Positions 46,330 to 57,398 of a stretch of DNA of 64,000 bases are shown piece by piece. Each line of letters opens with the position of its first letter. Within the stretch, counting starts at the first letter, position 1. The stretch is from Haberlea rhodopensis. Lineage: Eukaryota; Streptophyta; Magnoliopsida; Lamiales; Gesneriaceae. The position numbers were made by a program, and so were the translations under genes. The DNA is taken from the NCBI GenBank assembly GCA_907163345.1, contig CAJQUN010000015.1, forward strand, positions 7,534,886-7,598,885, in the 5' to 3' direction. Below the pieces are notes generated by a model. The model saw nothing but the letters and a program-made list of their open reading frames with translations. It ran no database searches and was not told the DNA's origin.

Positions 46330-46566
46330 AATATTCAGACTGTCTGTATGCAAGACTGTTGATCAATAAAGGAATCTTTCTTTGTTAAGTCCTTGTTCAT
46401 TTATTTTGAACTAAAATAAAAGGCTTAATAATAAAAGGCTTAATCGATCCAACTTAATAATGTTCATTTATTTTGAATAAGAAGACGTAATCGATCCAAA
46501 AGTATTCGCTTCAGAGTTCTTATCAGACTGGTTAAAAAGACTTAGAAGCTAGGTTTTGTAATCATC

Positions 46567-46580
46567 AAAAAGGGGGAATT
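46567..46580 (+). other. Polypurine tract of the full-length Sire-like element
   Basis: AAAAAGGGGGAATT directly abuts the 3' LTR start TGTTAG at 46581, the expected plus-strand primer site. Confidence 0.9.
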
Positions 46581-47778
46581 TGTTAGTTCCGAACTTAATC
46601 GATGAGATTTTAAAGATGACAAAACATATCAGACTGGATCAAGAGAAATCAAACTGACCAGATCGATCGCCCAAAACAGATCAAGTTGATAAGATGACAA
46701 AACATATCAGACCGGATCGAGGGTAATCAGACTGACCAGATCAATAGCTCAAAACAGAACAAGCTGATAAGGCATATCACATATCAGACCGGATCGATAG
46801 ATATCAGACTGACTAGATCGAAGCTTCAGATCGATCTCAATCTTTATCAGATCAGAGCAGTCAAGGATGTATAAAGATTGGTTCTTCAGTCCGAATCATT
46901 AACGGCTATTTATTGTAGCATTTAATGTTCTAATTAATGCTACAAAGGACCAAAGACTGAAGATTACCATAAAAGGTAAGAAGACAAAGAAGAGCTTATC
47001 TGACAGTCGCCGAAAGCATGAACCAGAACGACAAGTATCCTGAAGAAGAAGACTGTAGCTTACTCAGAGATTAAGCAGAGTCAAGAGTTGCACATTAAAG
47101 GAAATAATGTCGTTGGTACATGCAACTATAAAAGGATGCAACAACAATACAGAAAGGATGACACGAGTGACACAACGAAACAAGACTCTTGCTGATCAAT
47201 CGAAAAACAGCACAAGCTTTCAAGCTCAGAAGCTCTCGAGCTGAAATTATTCTTAGAACGATTACATTGTAATATTTGATCATATAGGGTCACTGTGCGC
47301 ATCTTGTGTATTCTGTATTGAAAAACAGAAGTAAGAAACAAATTGTAACTGTCAGACAGAGAGTGTCTGAACAGATCGAGTGACTAGGAGTTTCAGACTG
47401 GTAGTGGGGTAAATCCAGCATGAATCGGGTTTGTACAACAGGATTGTATAAATCAAAGTCTTCTAGTAGAAACCTTCCTTAATTGGAAGAAGGGAAGAAG
47501 GGGAGACGTAGAAGGATTACACCACCTTCGAACTTCCAGAAACATATTCTGTGTTCTTATCTTTCTGCACTCGTTCTTTCATTCAAGCCATCGAGCCGTT
47601 CTTACAAATATATAAACAGACCGTTCCGCACTTATACATTCAGTGGTCTGTTCTATAAAAGAGTTGATTAAGAAACAGATTTCTTTCACTAATCCGAAAG
47701 AAATCACAAGGGATTAAATTTTAGAAGGAGTGTTCATTCACCCCCCCCCCCTCTAAACACTCCGGACCGATCCTAACA
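46581..47778 (+). repeat. 3' LTR of the full-length Sire-like element
   Basis: The LTR is 1198 bp and nearly identical to the 5' LTR. The main length differences are an 8-bp extra GAAGGGAA-type repeat near 47487 and a shorter poly-C tract near 47741. CAAAC follows at 47779-47783. Confidence 0.95.
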
Positions 47779-48350
47779 CAAACCAACCTCAAAACTCAAC
47801 CAAAATCAACAAAACTACTATCAAATCAAAGCTACAAGAGAGGAGGAAGAGATTACCAGCTTTTCTTCAAGAGATCCGGCCCCCTAAATCGTGTTCGCAA
47901 CGATTTGTTGAAGGGGAAAGAGGGGAAGAGTTTTGGGGGGGTGGTTATCGCAGGAGAGGGGAGAGAGAAGAGGAAATGGATTCCAAATGACGGAATCACG
48001 AGTCCAACGGGTATATATAGCAAAAATACCCCAACACACCAATACCTCCACAAATACATCATGATTCATTAAAAATCATCTGTTTTCAAAAATTCTCTCT
48101 CCAATATCAAATCCCCATACATGCACCAACAAAAGCACCCCGGACTCCAAGTCCCACTGAAAACCCAACTTATAGGTTTTCCACCTAAATGAGAATACAA
48201 TCTCAACCTTTGGATCCAACGATCCCAAATGCCCGATTAAACAACCTCGGGAGACGCAAAACCGCAATTAATTCCTAATTGCCACAATTAAAAATCCATC
48301 AAGGATTATTACCACACCGGGATTAGCACACTAAATTCCCGGACATCACA

Positions 48351-49096
48351 AACCACACCCATCAACATGCTTCCTAGAACATTCAACAACTACTCTATCT
48401 TTATTATTTTCACATAGTTGTAATCAAAACCAACCTCCATGGAATATTTACTCAACTCACTTCGAAACTCTTCAACACCACCTCTAAATACTTGACCCAC
48501 CCTACTAATAATTGATGACCATCCAGAACATAGCAACAACTTCTCATTTCCTTTAATGTTGCATCTTCGATATTTTGAATCAAGTCCTAAACCTGATGGT
48601 GAATTGCAAATTTGTTTTGTCGATATATGTGCACCACCCGATTCTATTGATGCATGTAAATCACGGGCATAAATAGACTCTAGAGGTGCATGTATATTGT
48701 GTATATCGCTTGACTCTGTCAAAAAGTTTATATCACATGCAATTGTGTCTACCGGTGCATGTATGTCACATGCACCTCTAGACACAATCGGTAAACTACC
48801 GCCATCTTCATCAATAGACCTCAACAATGAAGCATTACAATCAACAACATGCACTATCAACAAACAAAGATTGATCATCTTACACAACAAAACATATTTC
48901 TCATATCAATCGCATTACTCAAACAACAATTAGGGTGCCCATCGATTGAGTATTTGAAACAAAATTCATCGTCATTCATATCAGACCACTTAGCAGATGC
49001 ACAACCTATTAAATCACTGAATTCGAAACCAGGATTAATATTCAAAACCAATGTTTCCACTCTAAATTTCAAAAGTATCATGATTTCGTTATCCAT
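48351..49096 (-). pseudogene. MULE transposase, N-terminal part
   Basis: On the minus strand the frame from ATG 49096 (MDNEIMILLKFRVETL) runs to about 48875. A one-base shift then leads to the frame 48890-48390, which ends in DYNYVKIIKIE. Another one-base loss near 48405 hides the following text (VECSRKHVDGCG), which runs up to the LTR insertion at 48350; the gene resumes at 31395. The middle of this part is built from the element's palindromic repeat and so repeats His-Ala-Pro (DIHAPVDT, NIHAPLES, DLHASIES). A region like this is normally a PB1-like or variable N-terminal domain in MULE transposases. Confidence 0.75.
48622..48785. repeat. Palindromic repeat copies inside the transposase coding region
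   Basis: The arm GGTGCATGT or its complement occurs at about 48629, 48650, 48689, 48735, 48754 and 48770. The best hairpin is CCGGTGCATGTATGTCACATG with its complement at 48752-48778. They belong to the same family as the hairpins at 28.3-29.3 and 30.6-30.8 kb. Confidence 0.8.
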
Positions 49097-49793
49097 CAGA
49101 ATTAACGATAAAAATCTCAGAAAAATTTGATCAAATAACAGTTTATTGAATATATAACAGATCGAACAATCTAAAATCAGAAAGCGAATTAAAACACGAT
49201 CAAAATCAGCTGTTCAATTAATTAGATGAAAAAATTTGGGACAACGATAATCGTTATGAGGAAAATTAAATTACGTGATTGTTTATGATTGGTTTTATTT
49301 CTTGCAACATGGGTAATTTAATAATAAAAATCGACCAATTAGATTAAGGTTTAATAATTTGAACTTATATGAAATAAATTTTTTAAAAGGTATATTTAAT
49401 TGAAAAATAAATATTTTAATAGATTTAATTAAAACATATTTTGAAAAACGATTCCTGTTAAAATATCAAGCGCCCTTTCACATTGATCCCAAAGCTACCC
49501 TTTGGCAACTCTCAAAATTACAGGCCCTTCACCTTCTATCATTTTATTATATTCGGTCTGAGATTTGGAGCTTTTTTCCATCACCATTCGTTATTTCATC
49601 CTCTTTGTTTCTCGATCTGAGGATTCACCAATCCCAACTCATCAAGGTACGTTTCCAATTTTCTTAGATCTCATTTTTTGTTTAATCCCGATCTGAAAGT
49701 TTGACTCTACGGAGCATTTGGTATAATTAAGCTGTAACCTTCCGTTGTGCTCTAGAACTGCAAAAAGGTGGATTGAAAAAAACTATAAAAAAC
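49097..49793. other. Right MULE flank and promoter/5' UTR of the TPR gene
   Basis: 49097-49450 is AT-rich MULE flank with a weak terminal-repeat candidate at 49311-49330. A probable 5' UTR follows. A GT-AG pair at 49647 (AAG then GTACGTTTCC) and 49755 (GTGCTCTAG) would make a 109-bp intron in the 5' UTR of the gene starting at 49794. No TATA box can be assigned with confidence. Confidence 0.45.
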
Positions 49794-52700
49794 ATGAATT
49801 CCAATTACGGAAATGCGAGCAACAAGGCGGGATCGATCAATTCCTTTGATTTTGATCTGGGACTCGGTTCGGGCCGATCGAAGCCTATGAAAGATCAAAA
49901 AACCCAAGATTCCTCGTATGCATCGACTACGTACTCACAAAAGCCTATCGCAACGTCGTCCTGGAACCAACAATCCAACAAGGCCTCGTGGACCCATCAG
50001 CCCGCTGCTCCGGTTCAGTCTGGTGGGGTTGGATCTTTATCCGGCCACACATCTATGGTGGGAGATATTTTCGGGAAAAGCTGGAGTTCTGCTGCCCCTG
50101 CATCTGGTGTGGGAATTGTACAAAATAAGAACCCAAGTCTGTTTGGTGATTTGCTGAACTCGGCAATGGGCCAGAATAAGAGCGGCAGCAATGTTCCACT
50201 GAACAATGCAGCTCGTCCGGGGAGTCAGAGCACGTTCTCGACTGGTGGGGTGGCTGAATCCTTGTCGAAAAGCGGTATTTCAACTCAATCTAGCGGACCC
50301 TGGGGTTCTAATGGAAGTAATAGTAGTGGAAATGTGAATTTTGGTAGCAATTATAATAAAAGCTCGAGTCTTGGTGGTGATAATGTGAATTTGGGTGGAA
50401 ATAGTAATAGAAATCCAAATTTTGGTGGTCCATCAATGAAAAGCATCGCTGGAGGTAACAAAGGAAGCGGTGGGATGGGTTCAAATAAGGACCCTTTTGG
50501 TTCTTTTGTTGATTTTGGGTCTAAGAAGCCTAATGTTATCAACTCAGCAAGTAAAGAAAGTGATAAGAGTGGTTTCGAGAACAATTTGTTCGGGGAATTT
50601 CAAAACCCAACTTTCCAAACAAGTGGTTCTCAATTCTCATCAGATGCTTTTGGCACGAGTAAGACTGGTCCAAATGGTGATTTTGGTTTTGTGAATAGTC
50701 AGACTCAAAGTCAAAGCCAACCCTCAGGGGAAAGTGATTTTGACACATTATTCTCTTCATCTTCCAATGGTGGCTCGCGGGGCAATAAAAGATTTACGAG
50801 CCAGCCACTATCTGTGGATGACGATTGGGGGATAAATTCCGAGTTTGGAGGAGGGGCTGATGCGGGTGGAACAACTGAGCTTGAAGGCCTTCCTCCTCCA
50901 CCTGCTGGTGTTACTGCTCCTTCTGCTAAGAATAAGGGTATGGATAATTATAAACAGGGGCAGTACGCTGATGCTATTAAATGGTTGTCTTGGGCTGTCA
51001 TTCTTTTTGAGAAGGCTGGTGATAGTGGTGGGACAATGGAGGTCTTGACCTGCAGGGCATCTTGTTACAAGGAAGTTGGGGAGTACAAGAAGGCCGTGGC
51101 TGACTGTACGAAGGTAAACTTGGTTCTTTTTCTTTCAATTTCTTGAATATTTAGTCGCTTAATTCTTGTGTTATGAGACAAGGTCTCATAATTTGTTTAT
51201 CATCTTGTTGTAGATATTGATGTTAGTTCTGTTATATTTTATTCTAGACAAAAAACTGAAGCATGATAGTTGTAATGTACTTGAGTATACAAGTAAAGTA
51301 TATGTTATATTTATCACTTTCGCTGTATGAACCCTTCTTTTTTGGCCCCTTGCCCGCCCCCGCCCAATTGTTGTTCTTTGGGGAGGCATCACTGACCAAT
51401 GGCTGGGGAGGCATCACTGACCAATGTTCTTTCTCCGACTCTTACCTGGTTACCTCGCATCTACATCTTTTCCAATTGTGTACCACCAATGTTCCACCAT
51501 TTAAGATAGTAGAATCCTTCAGCAATTTCTTACAATAATCTTATGGACACCACCATGAGCAGCTCATTTCCACGCCTTGCCAATCATAGTTATTAAAAGC
51601 CCGCAAGGCGCCCGCCTTAGCCCAAGGCACAGGCCTCGCGCATCGCAGTTCCTTGCACCCCTTGTTTCGGAAAGGCACGTACCTTTATACATGCTTCTTG
51701 CACTTTTAGTAAGGCGCGCCCTTTAGCGCACCTTTGCTAATGGCTGAGAGTATAGACGGATGTTAAGTGTCTGTTTATATTTGTTAGGGCTTAATAAAAA
51801 AACTCTTGTTCCATACTGTATCCAACATGAAAAACACTTTAACACTTTAAAAGCAGATATTTATAAAATCATTTTCTAAACTACAACTTCAAAATAGCCC
51901 TTTCTGTTTGTTAGTTACAATACTTGCGAATTATGCTTTAGATCTTGTATAGTGATTTGATATTAGGGTGGTGGATTTTATTTTGTGTTTTGTAATGGAG
52001 CTGCAAAAGAGAAAAACAGGCGAACATCTCCCTTAAGAAACACATGTTTGTTGTATTAATTTATTCGTTTAGTTCTCTTCCTATTATATTTGAAAATATT
52101 TATGTAAATAATAAAGTATTCATTGTTTAAATATTTACGAGAGGTATAAACTACACATGACGTGAGATTTGTTCTTTAATTGTTTGAAGTTTATTTGATG
52201 TTTACTTTATTATTTAACTTTGTTATCATTAAGTTTGTTTATTGATACTTTTTTTTTATATTAATAATATATAAGTTAGTGCGCTTTACTTTAATAAAGC
52301 TCGCGCTTTCGTCGCATTTGCGCTATAGCCCCAGGACACCTTTTTTACTTCAGTGCGTTATGCGCCTTCAATAACTTCGTTGCCCATTATTGAGCGGCTT
52401 TTTCTGAATTTTTGGCCCCTTCACTCAAGTATATACCTGGTAAGGAAGTCAATAGGTCGGGGTTGAAAGACTCGACCTGTTAAGGTTATGAAGGAGACAT
52501 ATATGTTCCGACCGTTTAAGCATAAACCTAGACTCACCTGACCCATTCTTGAAGTTAACGGATTCGACCCATTAGACCTGTTCATAATCCGTTAGACAAT
52601 TATATGCCTAATATTTTTGACAAATTTTATTTTTAACTAGTACATTTATAACAAAAATCGGATAAACAAGTTTTAATTAAAGTTTTTCTTATAACAAAGC

Positions 52701-53474
52701 CAACACAATCAAATTAATTGCGGGTAGCTCTTATCTCATAAAATTCTTCATCAATATAGCAGGACATGTTGATAAATTGCTCACGCTTGAATTCGCTTGA
52801 ATTACTAGTTACCTACAAATAAACAAAAAAATATGCAACCTTTTTAAAAGGATATGGCTTAATAAATTGTCATAAAACTATAATGGTTGTATAGTTTCTT
52901 GACCCACATTTAATATATTTGTTATATGATGTAGCTTAATATATGCTAAAGGGGCGGGTCCAGGTTGGATCCTGTAAAACCCATTAGCCGACCCAAACAT
53001 GTTCGAGTAGAAAAATCAATACCCGTTACGCCTCAATACCTATTTAACTTAGCCAAACCCTTCCAAATAGGTTGGGTTCAGGTCCTACCCCGGACTCATT
53101 GTCATCCCAAATACTTGAAGAAACCTTCCAAACCTTAACACATTATCATACTTCACAATGTATTATTTCGCAGCCATCTCTAAAATATATATGGGAGTTG
53201 TGTTTTTGAGCAGTGGAAAGGATCCCTCACCTGATGCAATATCTTATAATATCCACATTTCAGTAAATACAAGACTTGAAATTTGCATCATTTTGTGCAG
53301 GTGCTGGAACGTGATGACACAAATGTATCTGTCCTTGTACAGCGTTCTCTTCTTTACGAGAGCATGGAGAAATACAAACTTGGAGCTGAAGACCTCAGAA
53401 CCGTAATGAAGCTTGACCCTGGTAATAGAGTTGCAAGAAGTACCATTCATCGCTTGACTAAGATGGCAGGATAG
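49794..53474 (+). CDS. TPR-repeat protein with long disordered Gly/Ser/Asn-rich N-terminus
   Basis: There are two coding exons: 49794-51113 (440 codons) and 53301-53474. They are joined across a 2187-bp intron (donor AAG/GTAAAC, acceptor TTTGTGCAG/GTG), giving 497 residues. The ATG at 49794 (MNSNYGNASNKAGS) is the first in frame after an upstream TTG. Residues 1 to about 370 are low-complexity, rich in Gly, Ser and Asn, with short DPFGSF, FGEFQNP and DDDWG motifs. Such motifs are known in endocytic adaptors, so a trafficking link is only a guess. The C-terminal ~115 residues form about three TPR helices pairs (YADAIKWLSWAVILFEKAG, ASCYKEVGEYKKAVADCTK, LLYESMEKYKLGAEDL) and end in RLTKMAG. TPRs bind protein partners. 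No frame defect is seen. I recognise a conserved plant TPR protein but no specific name. Confidence 0.88.
51585..52380. mobile_element. Decayed DNA-transposon-like insertion in the TPR gene intron (GGCGC-rich ends)
   Basis: Left end AGTTATTAAAAGCCCGCAAGGCGC and right end (reverse complement) AAGTTATTGAAGGCGCATAACGCAC are imperfect inverted repeats. Both subterminal zones are rich in GGCGC/GCGCC, a pattern of non-autonomous hAT-type elements common in plant introns. The interior is AT-rich without a coding frame. A target duplication could not be assigned. Confidence 0.5.
52437..53112. mobile_element. Second decayed hAT-like insertion in the same intron
   Basis: The left end reads GGAAGTCAATAGGTCGGGG. 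The reverse complement of the right end reads GGGATGACAATGAGTCCGGGG. Subterminal GGGTC/GACCC words are frequent on both sides. This is the style of hAT elements with GGTCGGG repeats. The ends are diverged and the interior has no frame. Confidence 0.5.
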
Positions 53475-55189
53475 AAAGGTTCTGGATTCTCGTACCCATT
53501 ATTGCTGCTGTACTTTGTACTCAAGAAACTCAAGATTCAGTGTATGATATGATTCATCTCCTCTCCCACAAGTGGTATATTTTTTAGCTATAATCTTGCC
53601 ATCAGATGCTCTATGTCATTCTTCATAACTCAATGTATGAGGAGGAAGTTCATTTTGTTTCTTTGAACTACATTGATATTGTGAGTTTAATTCATTTTTT
53701 TTCTCGTCCCAATGTATCTTGCATGTCTGTTGTATTCTTTCAACAATTTTGTAATGCCAAACTTTATTACACTTCGTGTTAATTTTCTCTACTAAGATTG
53801 GTTTTATAAGTCTTGGTGATTTAGCTTTATACTGATGTGCTTCCATTGAAATTCCTGTGGTAGTACCTTTTGTGAGCAAGCCGTTTTGTTTCTGCTTCCT
53901 TTTGAAAAAATATGCATGGTCCAGGTCTCTTACAGTTGCTCCACCTTGTTACACATTAACATGGTTTTGGCGAAAACCAAGAAAATAGGATCCCTGTCGG
54001 TGATTAATGAGAGACCAAATGAAAAAAAAAAATAGAAGGATTGATACGATTAAGGTAAGGCGAACTGCAATCACGGTTTCTCAGGTAGGATAACCAATAA
54101 AGGAGATGAGACATGGGTTTTTGGAAGCTATTGAAGTGGAAAAAATGAGAGTTCATGTTTCAGATCTTCAATTTTACCGATTATACCTTTTTTTGTGGGA
54201 ATGATAGATAGGAGAATGTGTATAATTTGTTGAGCTTGATAGATATGCCTGTCTAATCTCGTAACTAAAGATTAACTTGAGCGATAAACTTCTACGAGTA
54301 TCGAATTAACTGTCGTTAACATAAATGATGAGCTAAAATGATGAGCTAATAGTGAATATGGAGGAACGTGCAGTTGGATATTGGGCGATTAGATACTTTG
54401 ATCTAGCATTAGGAGGCGGCTCACGAATCTTAATTTTCTGGGAGGCTGTAGTTAATAACAGCAAACGATCAGATGGATGGAAGATAGAATTTACTTCCAA
54501 AGAAACGAGAGTCACTTCCATTAAACCAATACGCTATTTGCATGCGACTTTTTTTCCTGTGAATCACATGTTTCTTTCTCTCATCCAAGATCAGATGTGG
54601 TCATCTTGTAAACGATAGCCCCTCATTTGGGAGACCTCTATTCTTGTTATGATACACGTTTTGTTGGATTTTATGGCTTAATAAGCTAATATTCCATGTT
54701 ATTTTACAACCAAAAAAATCTTTCATGGTGGTTTCTGCTGATCTGTGTATCCTATGCAAGCATCACAATAAATTGAGAGATTATATCTTTCTAATTCTTA
54801 GATTTCATAATATCTTTTTTGTATGAGATATTGACAGAACGTGGTTGGGTGTGCTTGAAAAAAGGAAACGCTCGTGGAAACCGATCTATATATTTCAAGT
54901 AGATAGATAACATCCAAAAATGATAAGATTAACTGATGGATCTTTGGAAGAAAGGGAACAAATGAATCTTTGAAAGACTTTAGGCACAGCCCTTAGTTCA
55001 TTATTACTCTGTTGGCAACTTATATTAGCCTCATTATATAATTGTGTAACTCGTTTTCATCGAGATTACATGATAGAATTGAGTTGTCAAATTATATTTC
55101 ATTTGTATATTAATAAACTTCATTCCTAAGAAAATGATTAGGTATGAAACAGAAATGAACGAAGCTAGAAACAAATAGGTGGCCTTCAC
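53475..55189. other. TPR gene 3' UTR and intergenic sequence, no gene recognised
   Basis: The 3' UTR probably covers the first 200-300 bases. The rest is AT-rich. An 88-codon frame at 54352-54618 resembles nothing I know and is not supported as a gene. Confidence 0.4.
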
Positions 55190-55917
55190 ACGATGATGCA
55201 CGGATACTCCTAAAATTTTCACGGTCACGTATCCGATATTTTTCGAAAAATGATACTCACGGATACTTGCTCGATACTTATCCGACACACGACGTGGCGT
55301 ATCCGAAATAAAAATTAATTTTTTATTTCGGATACTTGTCTAAATACTTCAAGATAATGCTGATTCCGACGTATCGGATAAGACATGTGGTGTATCACAA
55401 TTAAAATTTTTTTTTTAATTTCATTCAACAAAGAGGAACTAAATAACACCACAACGTGGCGAAGATTTGATTTTCATTCATAATTATTTATTCTTTCAAG
55501 GAAATCTCCACAATATATGAAGGGCGACTCCAAAATGTGGATATGGCTGTAGATGTTTTCGAGTCATTAGATATTAGCATTCTTGGTATTTCGAATCTCT
55601 CACTTCATGAACCAGAGTTTGAGTCTATTATATTGCAGATGATGCTAATGAATAATCAATATATCGAGATTAAGTAGTCAACTAAAAGATTAGACAATAT
55701 TTTTATGTAACTTTCTTGATTTAAGTAGTAATTGGTGTTTAAAAATCTATTATTTGTCATGGATTTGATGAAGTTTAAACTTTGTTATTTTGATTTTATG
55801 TGTTTAATGTTGACTATATATCTGAAACTTGATTTCTAATCGTATCCTGAAATTTTGAAAATCTCGTGCAACCGTATCCGTATCCAATTATCGACGTATC
55901 CGTGTCCGTGCATCATA
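55190..55917. mobile_element. Non-autonomous hAT-like element with 8-bp target duplication
   Basis: GCCTTCAC occurs on both sides (55182-55189 and 55918-55925). The ends are inverted repeats: ATGATGCACGGATAC at 55193, and GTATCCGTGTCCGTGCATCAT at the right, whose reverse complement starts ATGATGCACGGACACGG. Subterminal zones repeat CGTATCCG/CGGATAC. It is 728 bp long with no intact coding frame. Confidence 0.85.
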
Positions 55918-56067
55918 GCCTTCACCTCTCCCAATAAAAAGATTTGACAATTTATTTATTTATTTTTAAATTAACTTCAGGCCCACCTCATGGAAAATTT
56001 TTGGCCGATGCATCAAAGACCAATACACGTACACAATCATATGTTAAAACTTTTCTATCAACACATT

Positions 56068-56412
56068 TCATAGTACCTGACACTGCGCCTTGTACGATGT
56101 GATGTGAAGAAAAACTATTATTATATTTGAATCCGTACAATCAGCCTCCCATCTAAGATTTGTTGGGTGGTTTCGGAGTCGAACTTCAAAAGTTAGGTAC
56201 TTGATACCACTCGTCTTGTCGTTTCTAATAATATCACATTTAAGTAATGGATTAAATTTGTTCAGCCCCGTCAAAATTGAGCCTGAAGCCCGTCTCTCGA
56301 GCATTATATCTGTTATGGTCCCGACTACGACTATATCACATGGAAAGCTACTGTACTGTTTGTTGAAATCAAAATTTTGGTTGTCCCCGGCAGCATGACT
56401 TGTCCTTTTAGG
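56068..56412 (-). other. Unassigned open frame of about 115 codons
   Basis: The minus strand is open from about 56412 to TGA at 56068. An internal ATG gives 78 codons (MLERRASGSILTGL). The composition looks protein-like (FEVRLRNHPTNLRWEADC), with no obvious low complexity. I cannot name a family, and upstream there is a stop within a few codons. It could be an exon of a fragment gene or chance. Confidence 0.25.
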
Positions 56413-56575
56413 TCAAAATATTAAACAACAAGCAATGTTTGTTGAAATGTGAAGAAAAGTCGCATTTAGATGCGGTGGTGATGTGACCCGACACCAACAT
56501 TAATAGCTGCTTTTAAACATGGGACTCAACTCCCTTAGGTTTTAATGCACGTGATATTTTTAATTTTTACACTGC

Positions 56576-56581
<6 letters not shown>

Positions 56582-56609
<28 letters not shown>

Positions 56610-56611
56610 AT
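56582..56611. repeat. (TA)n microsatellite
   Basis: An uninterrupted TA dinucleotide run, about 15 units. Confidence 0.95.
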
Positions 56612-56840
56612 CACGATTACAATTTAAGGACAGTTTTTGTTTTTTTTTTTAAAAATAAGAGTAAAATATAAATTTTAAAAATAAATCTATAAGAAACAAC
56701 TATTAAAAAAAATTGGTGTATATATATGAGAAGAACCATGATTATAAGTTACGTGAGGACATAAAAAAACTAAGAGTAAAATATAAATTTTAAAAAAAAA
56801 ATCTACAAAAAACAAATTGGGGTGCGGCCGTCCCTCCATC

Positions 56841-56843
<3 letters not shown>

Positions 56844-56886
<43 letters not shown>
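56844..56886. repeat. (TA)n microsatellite
   Basis: An uninterrupted TA dinucleotide run, about 21 units. The surrounding 56.6-57.1 kb is AT-rich and gene-free. Confidence 0.95.
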
Positions 56887-56889
<3 letters not shown>

Positions 56890-57398
56890 TCGTATATTCG
56901 TTAGAATAACTATGAATATTTTAGATTTTTAAATTCTTTAGCATCATTTTAAATTTTAAATTCTTTAACACCATTTTAAATTAATATTTTGAATCATCTG
57001 GATGATTCATTTAAAATATGTTTAAACCCTTTTATCAAATCCAAATACATCAAGCTAAATATAAACGATTTTTTTATTCGATCACTCGTTGAATATGAAT
57101 ATTCTCAAACAATCAAGATACAATATAACAACTGAACTAAAACTGCCTATAGGGTAGCAATTATTTAACCAAAAGTGGCGGTGAAGCAAAGACGGTTGCG
57201 TTATCTAACCAAAAATGCTCTCTCCCCGTTACACTTCAATTCCTTGTTACCCAAATCTAACACGTGATTCTTATTTTGGTTCCTCTCACGTGCCTCTCAC
57301 GTGCTCCCCGCCTTTATCATCCCCTCCCCTTAGCTTTTCATTCCCCACAACTCCAGCGAACACTCCTTTCCCCGTCGATTCTCCACTGTAGCGCAGAA

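Larger units (their letters stand above)
33328..47778 (+). mobile_element. Full-length Sire-like Ty1/copia retrotransposon, LTR to LTR, with 5-bp target duplication
   Basis: It has a 5' LTR (33328-34516), primer site (34519-34530), gag, pol, a long ORF3 and a purine tract (AAAAAGGGGGAATT ending at 46580) directly before the 3' LTR (46581-47778). CAAAC is duplicated exactly at 33323-33327 and 47779-47783. By eye the LTRs differ by roughly 18-20 substitutions plus a few small indels over about 1.19 kb, so the insertion is fairly young. Two solo LTRs (42062-43953, 44006-46100) interrupt ORF3; without them the element is about 10.5 kb. All coding regions carry inactivating changes. Confidence 0.95.
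31396..48350 (-). mobile_element. Gypsy-like solo LTR inserted in the MULE transposase, itself split by a copia element
   Basis: The two parts 31396-33327 and 47784-48350 together make an LTR of about 2.5 kb with TG...CA ends (TGTAAGGACCC left, GGACATCACA right). It is closely related to the LTR at 3081-5530. The flanks are AATCA (31391-31395) and AACCA (48351-48355), a 5-bp duplication with one change. They lie inside the transposase reading frame, between the CG codons and the Trp-Phe-Val text. There is no primer site and no internal region, hence a solo LTR. The interruption 33328-47778 is a complete copia element with its own target duplication. Confidence 0.88.
27294..49096. mobile_element. 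Mutator-like element with mudrA-type transposase and ULP1-type protease (KI-MULE-like), heavily interrupted
   Basis: A plus-strand ULP1/C48 protease remnant (27294-28029) converges with a minus-strand MULE transposase remnant (N-terminus 48351-49096, core and C-terminus 29450-31395). Both are embedded in a common palindromic repeat (core GGTGCATGT/ACATGCACC), which argues that they belong to one element. MULEs carrying ULP-like genes are known in plants (Kaonashi-type). The 17-kb gap in the transposase is a later LTR nest with target duplications at each level. Terminal inverted repeats are not certain; a weak candidate pair is 26975-26993 and 49311-49330. The span given is what coding evidence supports. 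Confidence 0.7.

Noticed and set aside
26975..49330. ATTACTAAATTACCC / GGGTAATTTAATAAT as definite MULE terminal inverted repeats
   Set aside because: Only about 15 bp match, AT-rich, and neither a longer inverted repeat nor a 9-bp target duplication could be shown; kept only as a weak candidate.
49838..49885. GGATCGATC and CCGATCG in the TPR gene as further copies of the palindrome module
   Set aside because: They are single, imperfect and in coding sequence, without the 20-22 bp pairing seen in the transposable elements.
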